Source: Colimorpha sp045222295 (GTDB taxonomy: Bacteria > Bacteroidota > Bacteroidia > Bacteroidales > P3). From it: a DNA stretch of 64,000 nucleotides. The translations under genes and the position numbers were made by a program. Positions 1 to 9,800 of the stretch are shown in pieces. The notes under the pieces are model-generated. The model searched no databases and was not told the DNA's origin. It saw only the letters and a list, made by a program, of their open reading frames with translations. Every line of letters starts with the position of its first letter. The stretch's first letter is position 1. The stretch spans positions 22,310 to 86,309 of the forward strand of contig JBGUXP010000014.1 of NCBI GenBank assembly GCA_045222295.1, written 5' to 3'.

Positions 1-2544
1 GAGAAACTGTGCCAGTTGCTCAAGCTGCAACTTTGCGACAGGCTGCAAGTCGGCAGCCGAAGAAGTGAATTCCACCGCAGGAAGAGGCACAGGCTTGTCC
101 ATCGATACCAGCACGGGGAAGGTATACCCTTTGAGGCGTTGCATTGCCTTGGTTTGGGGATTAATGACGATAGCGGGAACAAAGAGAAGCCCAGCATCCC
201 CCAGAACGGCATAAGATTTATCCTTGTGTACAGTGATGGAGAGAGTGCCACTCGTTCCCGAGCAGTCAACTACCTGAGAAACAGATTGCAGCGCCATATC
301 GACCACACGTACACGGAGCAGATCCGACTCCAGACCAAGGATATCAACAGTATAGGGTTCATACGAATTGGACGCATCGTGCACCGTGGGGAAACTATAG
401 CAGGAGAAGGTACCAAGGTTGTTATTGGCAGAAAAGAAGATACGGTTTTCATCGGGGCTAAAACTGAGACCTGTCTCATTGTAGCCTGAGTTAATCTCCT
501 TGCCTATATTCCGAGGTGTCGACCATGAGGTCCATTCACACACATCGGTACGGGTTGAAACATAGATATCGCCATATCCCAGACCTCCACGACCATCAGT
601 GACGAAATAGAGCGTCTTCAAGTTGCGACTCAGTATGGGACAACGCTCGCTATAGGGGGTATTGATGATATTTCCCAGATTAACGGGAGTACCCCAGCCA
701 TCATTGATATAAGGGATAAAATAGAGGTCAGTAGCCAAGGCGGTGTCGCCATGGAAATAGGTGCCCGACTGCTGTAAATTATAGCCGTTGGGACGATCGG
801 AGGCCAATAGGAGGCCGCCGCCGTCAGGCAGCATGTAGGCGTCGGTCTCGATATAGTCGGTATTGACCGGATAGGGCGGAATGTCTGTGATACGCCAACC
901 ATCACCGTCCTTCTCCGCCATCATGATGTTACCCTCCGAGCCGAGGAGCATACGAGTGCCACCAGAATAGAAGCCAAAGAGAGTCAGACCCGTAGTATTA
1001 ACTATCGAGGGAAAGGACACCTCTCCGGCAGGATGCCATTGTCCCCCTTCTTTGACAGCATAGCAGATACGACGTGTGAGGCCGACACGGGTAAAATAGA
1101 GACGGCCATCAGCTTCGTTGAGACAGGGGTTCATGATGTTATAAGTAGCCGAGAGCTCCTTGGCGAGCCTACGCCCTGTGGCAGGCGCCGCCAACACGCG
1201 CTGGAGTTCTTGATACTCGTCGCTGGCGATACTGTCAAAGCAAATGTCGAACTTTCGCACACGCTCAAGAGCCGCTTTATAGTTGCCAGAAGCCACCATT
1301 GCCTGAATCATGCGCTGCAACGGGACGAGGGCTATCTTCTTCCCCACCATCTGGCGCACAAATCCTGCATAACGATCATATTCAACCTCAAGAAAATCGG
1401 GCAACAGATTAACACGATCAATCATCTGGGCCATCTCAAGGTCATTCTCAACAGTACGCTGGTAAGGATATTCAGGATGTTCCTTATTGAAGTGCTTAAC
1501 GGGGGCACCATTGCCCTCTGCAGCATGCCAAGAGTAATAAAGATTAAAGACCTGTTCGTAGAAAGAATCGAGTTTAAAATGCTTCAGATAATAGCGGGCG
1601 GCAGCCACATCCTGTTTCTGCACAATAAGTTTATGCATCTCATCCATAGCACTATCAGCCAATGTGTTATCCGAGTAAGTACTAGCAAAGACCGCATAAT
1701 CCAAGGCCGTCTCGCACTTGGAATAAGCCATCTCGAGAAGTTTGTCAAGGTGGTCACGGGCCTGCTGACTCTCGTCGCTGGCGGGATAACGTTTCAAGAA
1801 GCTCTTGAAGGACTCCACATCGCCATATTTGCTGGCCGTGGCATAAGCCAAGCGGCTTTTCTGCTTCTCGGCGGCACGCAGCACCGAGGGACTCTTCGGA
1901 AAACGAGCGGCCACGGCATCAACCTGTGCTTCGGTGGTTACCTCCTCAAACAGGCCAGAAGCCAGGCGGGACAGGTGTCCTTCCATCTGCTCAGCCTCCG
2001 TGGTGCCGGGATAGGCCTCGATAAAATGATAGTATGCCTCAGCAGTGCCCTTCCTCAAACAGTCGTCGTGCACCTGATTGATGCGGCGTTGATGCAGGAG
2101 TTTCAAGATATCCTTGTGGAACCCGAAAACCTCGAAATAGGCATCAAGCTCAGTACCCGTCATGTCACCACGCACCTGAACGGTATTGTAGGCGGCATTG
2201 ACAATAGCCTGGCGGGCCTGACGGATGGTAGTAATGGTGATATCGCTACGCAACAGACGCGTCAACTCACTATTACGGCCGTTTTCAATCAAATTGATAT
2301 GGCAAACTTCTGCCCTCTGGATATACTTCATCGCCATCGGCAGGTTACGCATCGGATGGGAATTGTCGAAATAGAACAAAGCCAGATTGTAGAGAGCCTC
2401 TACATCATCGGGATTCTTGGCGTAGGCATTGCCATATTTGGAGAAGCGGGATTGATAGTCGCTGACAGTGTCCACGGAAAGACTTTGCGCCGTCGCCACC
2501 GCAGTCATCATGCAGCAAGACAATATCAATGCCACCCGTTTCAT
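1..2544 (-). CDS. OmpA-family protein with TPR-like and beta-propeller (PD40) regions, PorE-like; 3' end outside window
   Basis: The frame is open from the ATG at 2544 to the window edge (848 codons), so the C-terminus is missing. It begins with a signal peptide (MKRVALILSCCMMTAVATAQ) without a clear lipobox. A TPR-like helical region follows (for example EALYNLALFYFDN), then about residues 480-680 carry PD40/WD40-like beta-propeller blades (SRNLKTLYFVTDGRGG). The last visible residues, AVEFTSSAADLQPVAKLQ, match the start of an OmpA peptidoglycan-binding domain. TPR plus propeller plus OmpA is the architecture of the T9SS subunit PorE, which tethers the translocon to peptidoglycan; that function is inferred. 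It is the last gene of a minus-strand run behind 2552-3076, with 7 bp between them. The plus-strand frame at 1033-2580 is antisense shadow. Confidence 0.82.
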   Translation of the reverse strand, partial: MKRVALILSCCMMTAVATAQSLSVDTVSDYQSRFSKYGNAYAKNPDDVEALYNLALFYFDNSHPMRNLPMAMKYIQRAEVCHINLIENGRNSELTRLLRSDITITTIRQARQAIVNAAYNTVQVRGDMTGTELDAYFEVFGFHKDILKLLHQRRINQVHDDCLRKGTAEAYYHFIEAYPGTTEAEQMEGHLSRLASGLFEEVTTEAQVDAVAARFPKSPSVLRAAEKQKSRLAYATASKYGDVESFKSFLKRYPASDESQQARDHLDKLLEMAYSKCETALDYAVFASTYSDNTLADSAMDEMHKLIVQKQDVAAARYYLKHFKLDSFYEQVFNLYYSWHAAEGNGAPVKHFNKEHPEYPYQRTVENDLEMAQMIDRVNLLPDFLEVEYDRYAGFVRQMVGKKIALVPLQRMIQAMVASGNYKAALERVRKFDICFDSIASDEYQELQRVLAAPATGRRLAKELSATYNIMNPCLNEADGRLYFTRVGLTRRICYAVKEGGQWHPAGEVSFPSIVNTTGLTLFGFYSGGTRMLLGSEGNIMMAEKDGDGWRITDIPPYPVNTDYIETDAYMLPDGGGLLLASDRPNGYNLQQSGTYFHGDTALATDLYFIPYINDGWGTPVNLGNIINTPYSERCPILSRNLKTLYFVTDGRGGLGYGDIYVSTRTDVCEWTSWSTPRNIGKEINSGYNETGLSFSPDENRIFFSANNNLGTFSCYSFPTVHDASNSYEPYTVDILGLESDLLRVRVVDMALQSVSQVVDCSGTSGTLSITVHKDKSYAVLGDAGLLFVPAIVINPQTKAMQRLKGYTFPVLVSMDKPVPLPAVEFTSSAADLQPVAKLQLEQLAQFL

Positions 2545-2551
2545 AAACAAG

Positions 2552-3076
2552 TTATTTTATTGAGCTCAAAATATCTTTAAACTCAAAATCCATCTCCTCG
2601 AAGGTATCCTTGGTGGTCTCCAGACGGAACTCAACAGTGGTGCCACGATCAGTGAAGTAGGTCATGTAGAACTGGTAATCCTTCTGATCCGAAGGGTTAG
2701 TGTAGGCACCGACATATCCGATACCGCCCTTGGCAGGCAATCCCTCGCCCTTGGAGAACTCCTTGAGTGCCTGATAAGGTTGTTTCTCATAGCGCTCATA
2801 GACCAGGTCGTAGAGGTCGCCGTCATAGTGTTTGTTGACATAAATGCGCAGGAACGGCAGCACGGTGTCGCCCTCCACGTCTTTCACGACATGGCCGGTG
2901 TAACAGTAGAGATAGATATCGCCGCCCTCGGGCAATTCGAAGGTGCGCAGATAGCGCCAGTCCTCATTGTTGAGACGGTAGGTGACACTGGTCCCAGGAA
3001 TAGTGAGCTGGGCTGAAACCACATTGCTCATTAAACCCATCAACCACATCAAACCTATCAAAAGAATCTTTTTCAT
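2552..3076 (-). CDS. small exported protein of unknown function
   Basis: A 174-residue protein with a clear signal peptide (MKKILLIGLMWLMGLMSNVVSAQ). The mature part is alpha/beta in character and ends in EEMDFEFKDILSSIK. That ending is reminiscent of PsbP/DUF1795-like exported proteins, but I cannot assign a family. Its start overlaps the stop of the upstream glycosyltransferase by 4 bp (ATGA), and its stop lies 7 bp before the OmpA/propeller gene. It is therefore almost certainly co-transcribed and translationally coupled with both. A role in the cell envelope alongside the OmpA-like protein is an inference from position only. Confidence 0.75.
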   Translation of the reverse strand: MKKILLIGLMWLMGLMSNVVSAQLTIPGTSVTYRLNNEDWRYLRTFELPEGGDIYLYCYTGHVVKDVEGDTVLPFLRIYVNKHYDGDLYDLVYERYEKQPYQALKEFSKGEGLPAKGGIGYVGAYTNPSDQKDYQFYMTYFTDRGTTVEFRLETTKDTFEEMDFEFKDILSSIK

Positions 3077-4269
3077 ATCTCTATCCTTTCGTTATAGAAG
3101 TTCAACAATTTCTCGGCAAGTTTATCTTCGTCATACCGGTCAGCGACCAGTCTTTCGGCCGCCTTCCCCACCCGACGACAGAAGCCATCGTCCTCCAGAC
3201 AGCGCTTAATCTGCTTGGCAAACTCTTGGGGGGTGTTGGCGATCAATAGATTCTCGCCATCGGTATACTCTATTCCTTCGGCGCCAACAGTGGTAGTGAT
3301 GACGGTCTTGCCAACCGACATCGCCTCGATTATCTTCACCCTGATTCCACTGCCGCTAAGCAACGGCACTACATTTATTTTCTTGCTGCCGATAAAACAC
3401 AACGCATCTGGCACCTCGCCCAACACGGAGACCCCCTCCACCTGTGTCTTCATCAGGGACTCCGACATCTTGCGGCCTGCCAGATAAAGCTTCGCCTGGG
3501 GAACCTCGGCATGAACCACTGGCCAAATGTCCTCCAGAAGCCAGCGAACGCTCTCCTGGTTGGGAAGCCAGTCCATAGCACCAATGTGGAAAAGCGAATC
3601 GGGTTCCACCTCCACCTGCGGCAATTTCGGAATCCTCACACCGAAGGGAATAACTGCCATGGGCATGCGATAGCCATTTGCCCTGAAATAATCAGCATCG
3701 ATTTGTGTAACACAAACTACGCCGTCGTAATCATTGATATGCTCCAACTCATAGGCGCGCAGTGTCAGCGAGAGGTGCTTGAGATACCACTTCTTCAAAG
3801 GCTTGTCACAACTCTTAGCCAAACGGTCCCATATGAGGTGCTCAACATTGTGAGCCCGCATAATCACCTTGGCACCAGAGTATTTCCTAATCAGTGGCAC
3901 ATAGGGAGTCAAAAAGATGCTATCCACATGCACAACATCAAACTGCTCCTGCTCGAGAACCTGTCGTAGCTTGGTAGCAAAAGCGTCGCTGATGTAGCGT
4001 TGCACATGGTACGACTGACCGCACAGCATGGCCACCATAGCAGGAAAGACTTTCACCCTGAGGTCGACATATACCGACTCGTAGCCCGTGTGGGATCGAT
4101 ACTCCTCCATAGCTGCATCCTGTTTGACGGGATGCTTGTCGCTCTCCACTGTCAACACCTTCACCGTGCAGCCTTTGGCAAGCAGGCCCTGCGTGATGAA
4201 GTTGATACCCATCGCCCCTCCGTCAATGGGAGGAAAAGGGGGTTTATTGCAGAGTTGGAGTACCTTCAT
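3073..4269 (-). CDS. glycosyltransferase family 4 (GT-B fold)
   Basis: A 398-residue glycosyltransferase. The start at 4269 (MKVLQLCNKPPFPP) is preferred over the ATG 12 bp upstream because it begins directly at the first beta strand of the GT-B fold. The N-terminal donor-side glycine loop is IDGGAMGINF. The C-terminal domain carries the GT4 signature LLSGSGIRVKIIEAMSVGKT, in which the acidic residue of EAMSVG contacts the nucleotide-sugar. No membrane segment or signal peptide is seen, so it is probably cytoplasmic. It should transfer a sugar from a nucleotide donor to a polysaccharide or lipid acceptor; the acceptor cannot be told. The gene sits between a YitT-like gene (42 bp gap) and an exported protein gene (4-bp overlap). 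Confidence 0.88.
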   Translation of the reverse strand: MKVLQLCNKPPFPPIDGGAMGINFITQGLLAKGCTVKVLTVESDKHPVKQDAAMEEYRSHTGYESVYVDLRVKVFPAMVAMLCGQSYHVQRYISDAFATKLRQVLEQEQFDVVHVDSIFLTPYVPLIRKYSGAKVIMRAHNVEHLIWDRLAKSCDKPLKKWYLKHLSLTLRAYELEHINDYDGVVCVTQIDADYFRANGYRMPMAVIPFGVRIPKLPQVEVEPDSLFHIGAMDWLPNQESVRWLLEDIWPVVHAEVPQAKLYLAGRKMSESLMKTQVEGVSVLGEVPDALCFIGSKKINVVPLLSGSGIRVKIIEAMSVGKTVITTTVGAEGIEYTDGENLLIANTPQEFAKQIKRCLEDDGFCRRVGKAAERLVADRYDEDKLAEKLLNFYNERIEI

Positions 4270-4311
4270 ATCAATTAACAACGCTATTTCTCTGTTTTTA
4301 TTGTATCAAGG

Positions 4312-5277
4312 TCATTCTTTCGGCAAAGCCTTGAAACCGAATCCAAGAATCTCAGAGCTCTCCATGATGTTAACAAAAGCCTTGGGATCAATACGGTGGA
4401 GATTGCTCTTGAGTTTCACCATATCGGCACGGTCGAGAGTGACATAGATCATCTTACGCTCGTTGCCCTGATAGAGGCCGGTTCCCACCAACAGGGTACC
4501 GCCACGCTGCAGGTCGTTGAGAATATAGCTTCGCACGGACTCCACCTCGTCGGTGATGATAAACATGGTCTTGTAACTCTTCATGCCATCAACCACAAGG
4601 TCGATAACCTTACCCTCGATGAATATGATGATGATGGAGTAAATTGGCAGACGGATATCGCCGAATGCGATAAGGGTGCTGAGGGTAATGATGCCGTCGA
4701 CAATCATAACGAGGGTGCCGAGAGATATCTTGGTGTACTTGTGGAGAATCATAGAGATGATATCCGAGCCGCCGCTTGTGGCGCCGCTGCGGAAAATCAT
4801 ACCGATGGCAACACCGTAAATAAGGCCGGCGACGACGGTGTTAAGAAAATAGTCAGGGACAAAGTACTGGAAGAGATTCTCACCCACGGCGAATTTCACC
4901 GAGGAGGCAGTGCCTTGGTCAAGGATGCCAATGCTATAATCATAAATCACAGGCTTGTAGCCCCATGTACTCTCTAAGATAAACGTAAAGAGGAATATAA
5001 GAGCGGTGGAGAGGATGGTTTTGAAGCCAAACTTGGGGCCAAGAATCCAGGTGCCGATGAGAAGCAGAGGGACATCCATGCAGATGGCATAGAGGGAGAT
5101 TTTCCAAGGCCAGAGTGTGTTAAAGACATTGGAAAGACCATAAGTGCCACCAGGGGCCATGAGGTAGGGGTTAACGAACATCACGTCACCCACGGCAAAC
5201 AAGGCACTGCCCAGGATGAGTAAAAAATAGGCGAGAAATTCCTGTTTAAACTTGCTTTTTTTGTCAATATTTGTCAT
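4312..5277 (-). CDS. YitT family membrane protein (DUF161 plus DUF2179)
   Basis: A 321-residue integral membrane protein. The start at 5277 (MTNIDKKSKFKQEF) is chosen because the longer frame would add an AT-rich, non-conserved N-terminus. Five or six hydrophobic segments fill roughly residues 12-220, including the family motif GGTYGLSNV and the loop RSGATSGGSDIISMILHK. A soluble DUF2179 domain forms the C-terminus (YKTMFIITDEVESVRSYI onward). The family is widespread and its transport role is not established. A -7 motif (TATCTTTG on the minus strand) lies 54 bp upstream. It probably heads the run of minus-strand genes leading to the left edge. Confidence 0.9.
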   Translation of the reverse strand: MTNIDKKSKFKQEFLAYFLLILGSALFAVGDVMFVNPYLMAPGGTYGLSNVFNTLWPWKISLYAICMDVPLLLIGTWILGPKFGFKTILSTALIFLFTFILESTWGYKPVIYDYSIGILDQGTASSVKFAVGENLFQYFVPDYFLNTVVAGLIYGVAIGMIFRSGATSGGSDIISMILHKYTKISLGTLVMIVDGIITLSTLIAFGDIRLPIYSIIIIFIEGKVIDLVVDGMKSYKTMFIITDEVESVRSYILNDLQRGGTLLVGTGLYQGNERKMIYVTLDRADMVKLKSNLHRIDPKAFVNIMESSEILGFGFKALPKE

Positions 5278-5330
5278 AAATGCTTTATTGTTAATATATA
5301 ATTTAAAAAAAATACACAATGGTTAATTTG

Positions 5331-5338
5331 CAAAGATA
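5331..5338 (-). promoter_or_regulatory. Bacteroidota -7 promoter motif for the YitT-family gene
   Basis: The minus strand reads TATCTTTG, matching the Bacteroidota -7 consensus TAnnTTTG, 54 bp upstream of the start at 5277. No good -33 TTTG is seen at the usual 19-21 bp spacing, so this is a weaker call than the purM or rpsO promoters. Confidence 0.5.
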
Positions 5339-5437
5339 CAAAAAAATTCCCAAAATACACACAGACGCATGAAAAACATTTCCCCCTCCCCTTCCCATTC
5401 CTTCTCATCTCCTACAAAAAGAATACTCACAGTAGTC

Positions 5438-5470
5438 AAAAAAAATGGAGTGCAACTATTATTGCAATCC
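5438..5470 (-). terminator. Rho-independent terminator after tRNA-Gly
   Basis: On the minus strand GGATTGCAA and TTGCACTCC form a 9-bp stem with one G-T pair and a 6-base loop. It is followed one base later by a run of eight T. It lies 11 bp past the 3' end of the tRNA. Confidence 0.75.
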
Positions 5471-5480
5471 ATTAATTATG

Positions 5481-5553
5481 AGCGACAAACGGGGCTCGAA
5501 CCCGCGACCTGCGGCTTGGGAAGCCGCCGCTCTACCAACTGAGCTATTGTCGC
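5481..5553 (-). tRNA. tRNA-Gly (anticodon CCC)
   Basis: A 73-base cloverleaf on the minus strand. The acceptor stem is GCGACAA/TTGTCGC, the D arm GCTC-AGTTGGTA-GAGC, and the T arm contains TTCGAGC. The anticodon stem GCGGC/GCCGC encloses the loop TTCCCAA, giving anticodon CCC, which reads glycine codon GGG. The discriminator base is T and CCA is not encoded. Downstream is a hairpin with a T run; upstream lies purM, 65 bp away. Confidence 0.95.
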
Positions 5554-5618
5554 ATTTAACACCCCTAAAAACGCACCTCGCTTTTTTTTATTGCACAGGG
5601 GTGAAAAAAAATTAATTC

Positions 5619-6782
5619 TTAATTGTAAATAAACTGTCCGTTCTCACTCTTGACGGTCACTTGGGCCTTATCGGCAGCCTCCACATGACCGATGATGCGG
5701 GCATCGACATTAAAACTCTTCGAGATATCAATGATTCCCTTGGCTGTAGCCTCATCGGTATAGAGTTCCATACGATGGCCCATGTTGAACACCTTATACA
5801 TCTCCTGCCAATCGGTCTTGCTCTCCTCGTGAATCATCTTGAAGAGCGGTGGCACTGGGAAGAGATTATCCTTGACAACATGTAGATTCTCAATAAAATG
5901 GAGCACCTTTGTCTGTGCACCGCCCGAGCAGTGAATCATACCGTCAATCTTCGGACGGTATTCATCAAGCACCTTGCGGATAATAGGTGCATAAGTTCTT
6001 GTTGGCGAGAGCACCATATGTCCGGCATCCACTCCCGGCACCTCGGTGGGGTCTGTGAGCAGCTTCGTGCCGCAAAAGACTACACTGTCGGGCAAATTCT
6101 TGTCGAAGCACATAGGGTATTTCTCGGCATAGACGTGCGAGAAGACATCGTGGCGGGCCGAGGTGAGGCCATTGGAACCCATACCGCCATTGTAGGCGGT
6201 CTCATAGGAAGCTTGACCATAAGAAGCCAAAGCGACGATAACATTGCCAGCCTTAATGTTGGCATTGTCAATCACGTCGGCACGGCGCATGCGGGCGGTG
6301 ACGGTGCTGTCGACAATGATGGTGCGAACCAAGTCTCCCACGTCGGCCGTCTCACCGCCGGTGAGGACGATATCGATACCCATATCGCGCATGGTCTGGC
6401 AGAACTCCTCGGTACCATTGATGACGGCGGAAATCACCTCGCCGGGTACCAGCTGCTTGTTGCGACCGATGGTGGAACTCAATAGGATATGGTCGAGAGC
6501 CCCCACGCAGAGAAGGTCATCGGTATTCATCACGATGGCATCGATAGCGATACCTTTCCACACGCTCAAATCACCTGTCTCTTTCCAGTACATGTAGGCG
6601 AGGCTACTCTTGGTGCCAGCGCCGTCGGCATGCATAATGTTGCAATAGTCCTTGTCGCCGCCCAGCAGGTCGGGGATAATCTTGCAGAAAGCCTTGGGAT
6701 ATAGCCCCTTGTCGATATTCTTAATGGCGTTGTGAACGTCCTCCTTCGATGCGGAAACACCGCGCTGATTGTACTTGTCCAT
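5619..6782 (-). CDS. purM: phosphoribosylformylglycinamidine cyclo-ligase (AIR synthase)
   Basis: A 387-residue protein catalysing ATP-dependent closure of FGAM to AIR in purine biosynthesis, in the cytoplasm. The N-terminus carries GVSASKEDVHNAIKNIDKG. DGAGTKSSLAYMY is the conserved ATP/substrate loop, and MNTDDLLCVGA and LTGGETADVGD are the two acidic PurM motifs. The sequence is of the longer Bacteroidota type, about 40 residues above the E. coli enzyme length. It has its own strong promoter at 6800-6830 and is separated from the tRNA by 65 bp, so it looks monocistronic. No other pur genes are present in the window. Confidence 0.93.
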   Translation of the reverse strand: MDKYNQRGVSASKEDVHNAIKNIDKGLYPKAFCKIIPDLLGGDKDYCNIMHADGAGTKSSLAYMYWKETGDLSVWKGIAIDAIVMNTDDLLCVGALDHILLSSTIGRNKQLVPGEVISAVINGTEEFCQTMRDMGIDIVLTGGETADVGDLVRTIIVDSTVTARMRRADVIDNANIKAGNVIVALASYGQASYETAYNGGMGSNGLTSARHDVFSHVYAEKYPMCFDKNLPDSVVFCGTKLLTDPTEVPGVDAGHMVLSPTRTYAPIIRKVLDEYRPKIDGMIHCSGGAQTKVLHFIENLHVVKDNLFPVPPLFKMIHEESKTDWQEMYKVFNMGHRMELYTDEATAKGIIDISKSFNVDARIIGHVEAADKAQVTVKSENGQFIYN

Positions 6783-6799
6783 GAATCGAAATTTGGCTG

Positions 6800-6830
6800 C
6801 AAAGATACGAACTTTTTGCGGATTGGCAAA
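6800..6830 (-). promoter_or_regulatory. purM promoter
   Basis: On the minus strand a -33 TTTG (6827-6830) is followed by exactly 19 bases and the -7 box TATCTTTG (6800-6807). This is the Bacteroidota housekeeping promoter layout, starting transcription about 10 bp before the purM ATG. Confidence 0.8.
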
Positions 6831-6855
6831 AAATGTTTTTAGAACCTTTTCATTA

Positions 6856-9800
6856 TCATTGTAAAACCAGTTTTTTAACGGCAGTGCTTCTGTTGGTGGT
6901 CACGCGGATGAAGTAGGTACCCGCGGGGAGTGATGAACGCTGAATGATGAGGGATGAACTTATCGATGTTGTCGGGACAATCACACGACCCGTCATATCA
7001 ATGACCGTGAGGATTGACGGTTCGCTGACACTGACCGTGACATTGCTATAAGCGGGGTTGGGGTAGATACTAAGTGATGAGTGATAAGTGACGAGTGATG
7101 CGATGCCCACACTGTCCTCCTCTACACGAAAGTAGGCGGTAAAGACAGTATCGCTGACCACAAATATCTGGCGGGGGTTGGCGGTGTCACCGTCGTCCCA
7201 GTGGTCGAAGAGGATGCGCATGGTCGGATCCGGCGCCACCGCGGGGGTGGCGGCAATGGTCACCCAGGTGCTGTCCATATGGACACCGCCGCCCGTAACG
7301 GTGCCCATGGTGCTATCGGCACTAGTCACAGTGACGGTATGTGTCCATGTTGCCGGCCGCTGCACATTCACGACAATCATGGCTGTATCGGCACAACTGA
7401 TATTGGCAGCAATGACTGTGAGGGTGTCGGTGCCGACAGTGTCGTAATGGAGTGTCAGCGTCTCGTCGGCACTCATGAAGGTGCTATCGAGCAGCGAGCT
7501 GTGCCATGTGTAGGAAAGCCCCGTGGTATCGCCTTGCAACAATATGGCGGTGAAGGAGACCGTGTCGAAAGCGTCGACCGTAGTGGGACCGCTGACGGCC
7601 ACTTGCGGCACCAGTGCCAACGTTCCCGTGTGGAGCACCTGCACGTTGTCGATAAGCACGGCATAACCCACAATGCCCTGGGTCCACCGCAGCACCATCC
7701 GCGCATCAGGCACAGTGGCGCCTGCAAAATGAACGGTGTCGCGGCGATAGATGCTGTCATAGGGAGGCATGACCTTCAGTGCAATGAAATCAGCACCGTT
7801 ATAGTAGCCGACTTCAAGAATACCCATATGGGCTCTCTCAAAGCGGTAATCGAATACCAAGGAAAGGGTATGCAAACTGTCAGCCATGCGCGGCAACAGC
7901 ACCTCGGCAACAGTATCGTCCCCAAAGTTGTAGTCCTGCGGATCAGCCGTCACCATGAAAAGTGCATTGTCGGGTACATTGCTCATAAATGAATATCCGT
8001 TGGGCGCGATGACATGAGGCGCGTGTGCGATGGCATCACCGTTCCAGACAGCGTTCCAGCATGAAGGCAACACCCCTGGAACATGATTCGAGGTGGCTGC
8101 TATACCGTTGAAATCCTCGAAGAATGGTACAGTCATACCACTGCAATCGGTCACCGTCACCACCGTCCAGGCGGTGTCGCTGCCGAAGGGGTTGGAGGCA
8201 ACGACCGTGACAGTGTCTGTCCCTTCCGAGAGATAGACAATATGCATGATGTCGGCGGCAGCAGTCATGGTGGCCAGGCCGGCAGCAGCCATGGTGGAGT
8301 GCCATGTATAGGTGAAAATGCTGGGCGAGCCGCTTGAACGGTGGGCGGAGAACAGGCAGGTGTCTCCGATGTTGAGATCTGTGGGCGGTGTGATGGTGAT
8401 ACTGGGGGCGGCACCGGCAATGATGTTGACAGCATCAAGGGAGATATAGTTGCCTTGACTCAGGCGGTGCACGAAGGCGATGTGTACTGTCTGTCCGGCA
8501 AAGCTGTCGAGCGAAACCTCGTAGGTGCGCGGGTTGTCGTCATCGTACCATGTGAAGAGGTAGTCGCTGAACAGCACATGGCTATAGGTCGAGGTGTCGG
8601 TGGCGTTACCCGTGGTGAGGAGCACTTCCAGATAGGGACTATAGATGACATTGTTGAAGGTCTGCCTTTTTGCACGGAGGGTCCATCGGAGGAGGGAGCC
8701 GTCGAGCACGGTCGGCAAGTCAATGGAAGGCGTCACGAGCCAACTGTTGGCCTCCTCGTTCGCTGCCGGGTGGTAGGAGCGGATGCCTCCATAGGTGTTG
8801 TAGCTCCAGTTGCTGCTGCCAGAGGGGGTAAAGTTGAAGACACGCCAGCAGGGGATGTCACCATAGTAGACGTTGGGATTCCATGGCAGCGAGTCGATGG
8901 AGGCACAGCTCTGCACGGTGAGGGTGGCCGTGGCGGTGTCGCGGCCATAGGCACCCGCGACGATGACGGTAATCGTGTCGGTGCCGTCGGCACTGTAGGT
9001 GATATGCAGGCTGTCGTCAACGACGGTCACGGTGGCCAGGCCGGCGGTGGCCATGGCCGAATGCCAGGAGTAGGTTAAGCCCACCGAGCTGCCCTCATCG
9101 AGGCGTGCCATCGCGAGGGTGCTCTCGCCGGTATGGGCCACAGCGGGTGCCTCGACCCTTACCACCGGCTCGTGCAGGTCGCGCACTCGCAAGTCCTTGA
9201 TGACCAGGCGGCGCACATCGGCACCAAAGTCGGTGAGGGTGATGGGGTCGTGGAGGAGGATGAAGTGCACCACGCTGTCGGCATAGCGGCCCAAGCCCAC
9301 GCGGCGTGTTATCTCGCCGGTGAGGTTGACGGTGTCGACCAGCAAAGTGTCGTAGGTGCTCGGGTCGGTATAGTTGCCCGTGGTGGCCAGTAGCATGTAG
9401 TTGTGGGTGATAGAGGTACCACGGGAGTTGACATGCCACTCCAACACCAGGCTGTCGTCGGCTCCCCAGGGGATGCTCACACCCTGCGACATCATCATGT
9501 TGTGGATATGCTTGTTGGAGAAGCTGGAATAGGTGCTTCCTCTGAAGTCGGATTTCCAGGAGCAGTCGCTGGGCTGGTACCAGCAGTCCAGTTTGGTGGC
9601 AAAGCCGTCGGTATAGTCGTAGGCGGACACCATGCCGCAGTCGCCCACGCCGAGAATATACTGGGCGGTGTCACTACCATAGTCATTGGTGGCGACAACG
9701 GTGATGGTGTCGGTCCCTCCGACGAAGTAGGTGAACCTGACGGTGGCACCGCCTGCGACATCGTAGACAGCCTGTCCACGGTCTACCATAGCGGAACTCC

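Noticed and set aside
1033..2580. 515-codon plus-strand frame at the left end
   Set aside because: Antisense to the OmpA/propeller gene, whose signal peptide and OmpA start are convincing.
5555..5603. CACCCCT ... AGGGGTG pair between the tRNA and purM as a terminator
   Set aside because: The loop is over 30 bases long and the T run is not placed after the stem.
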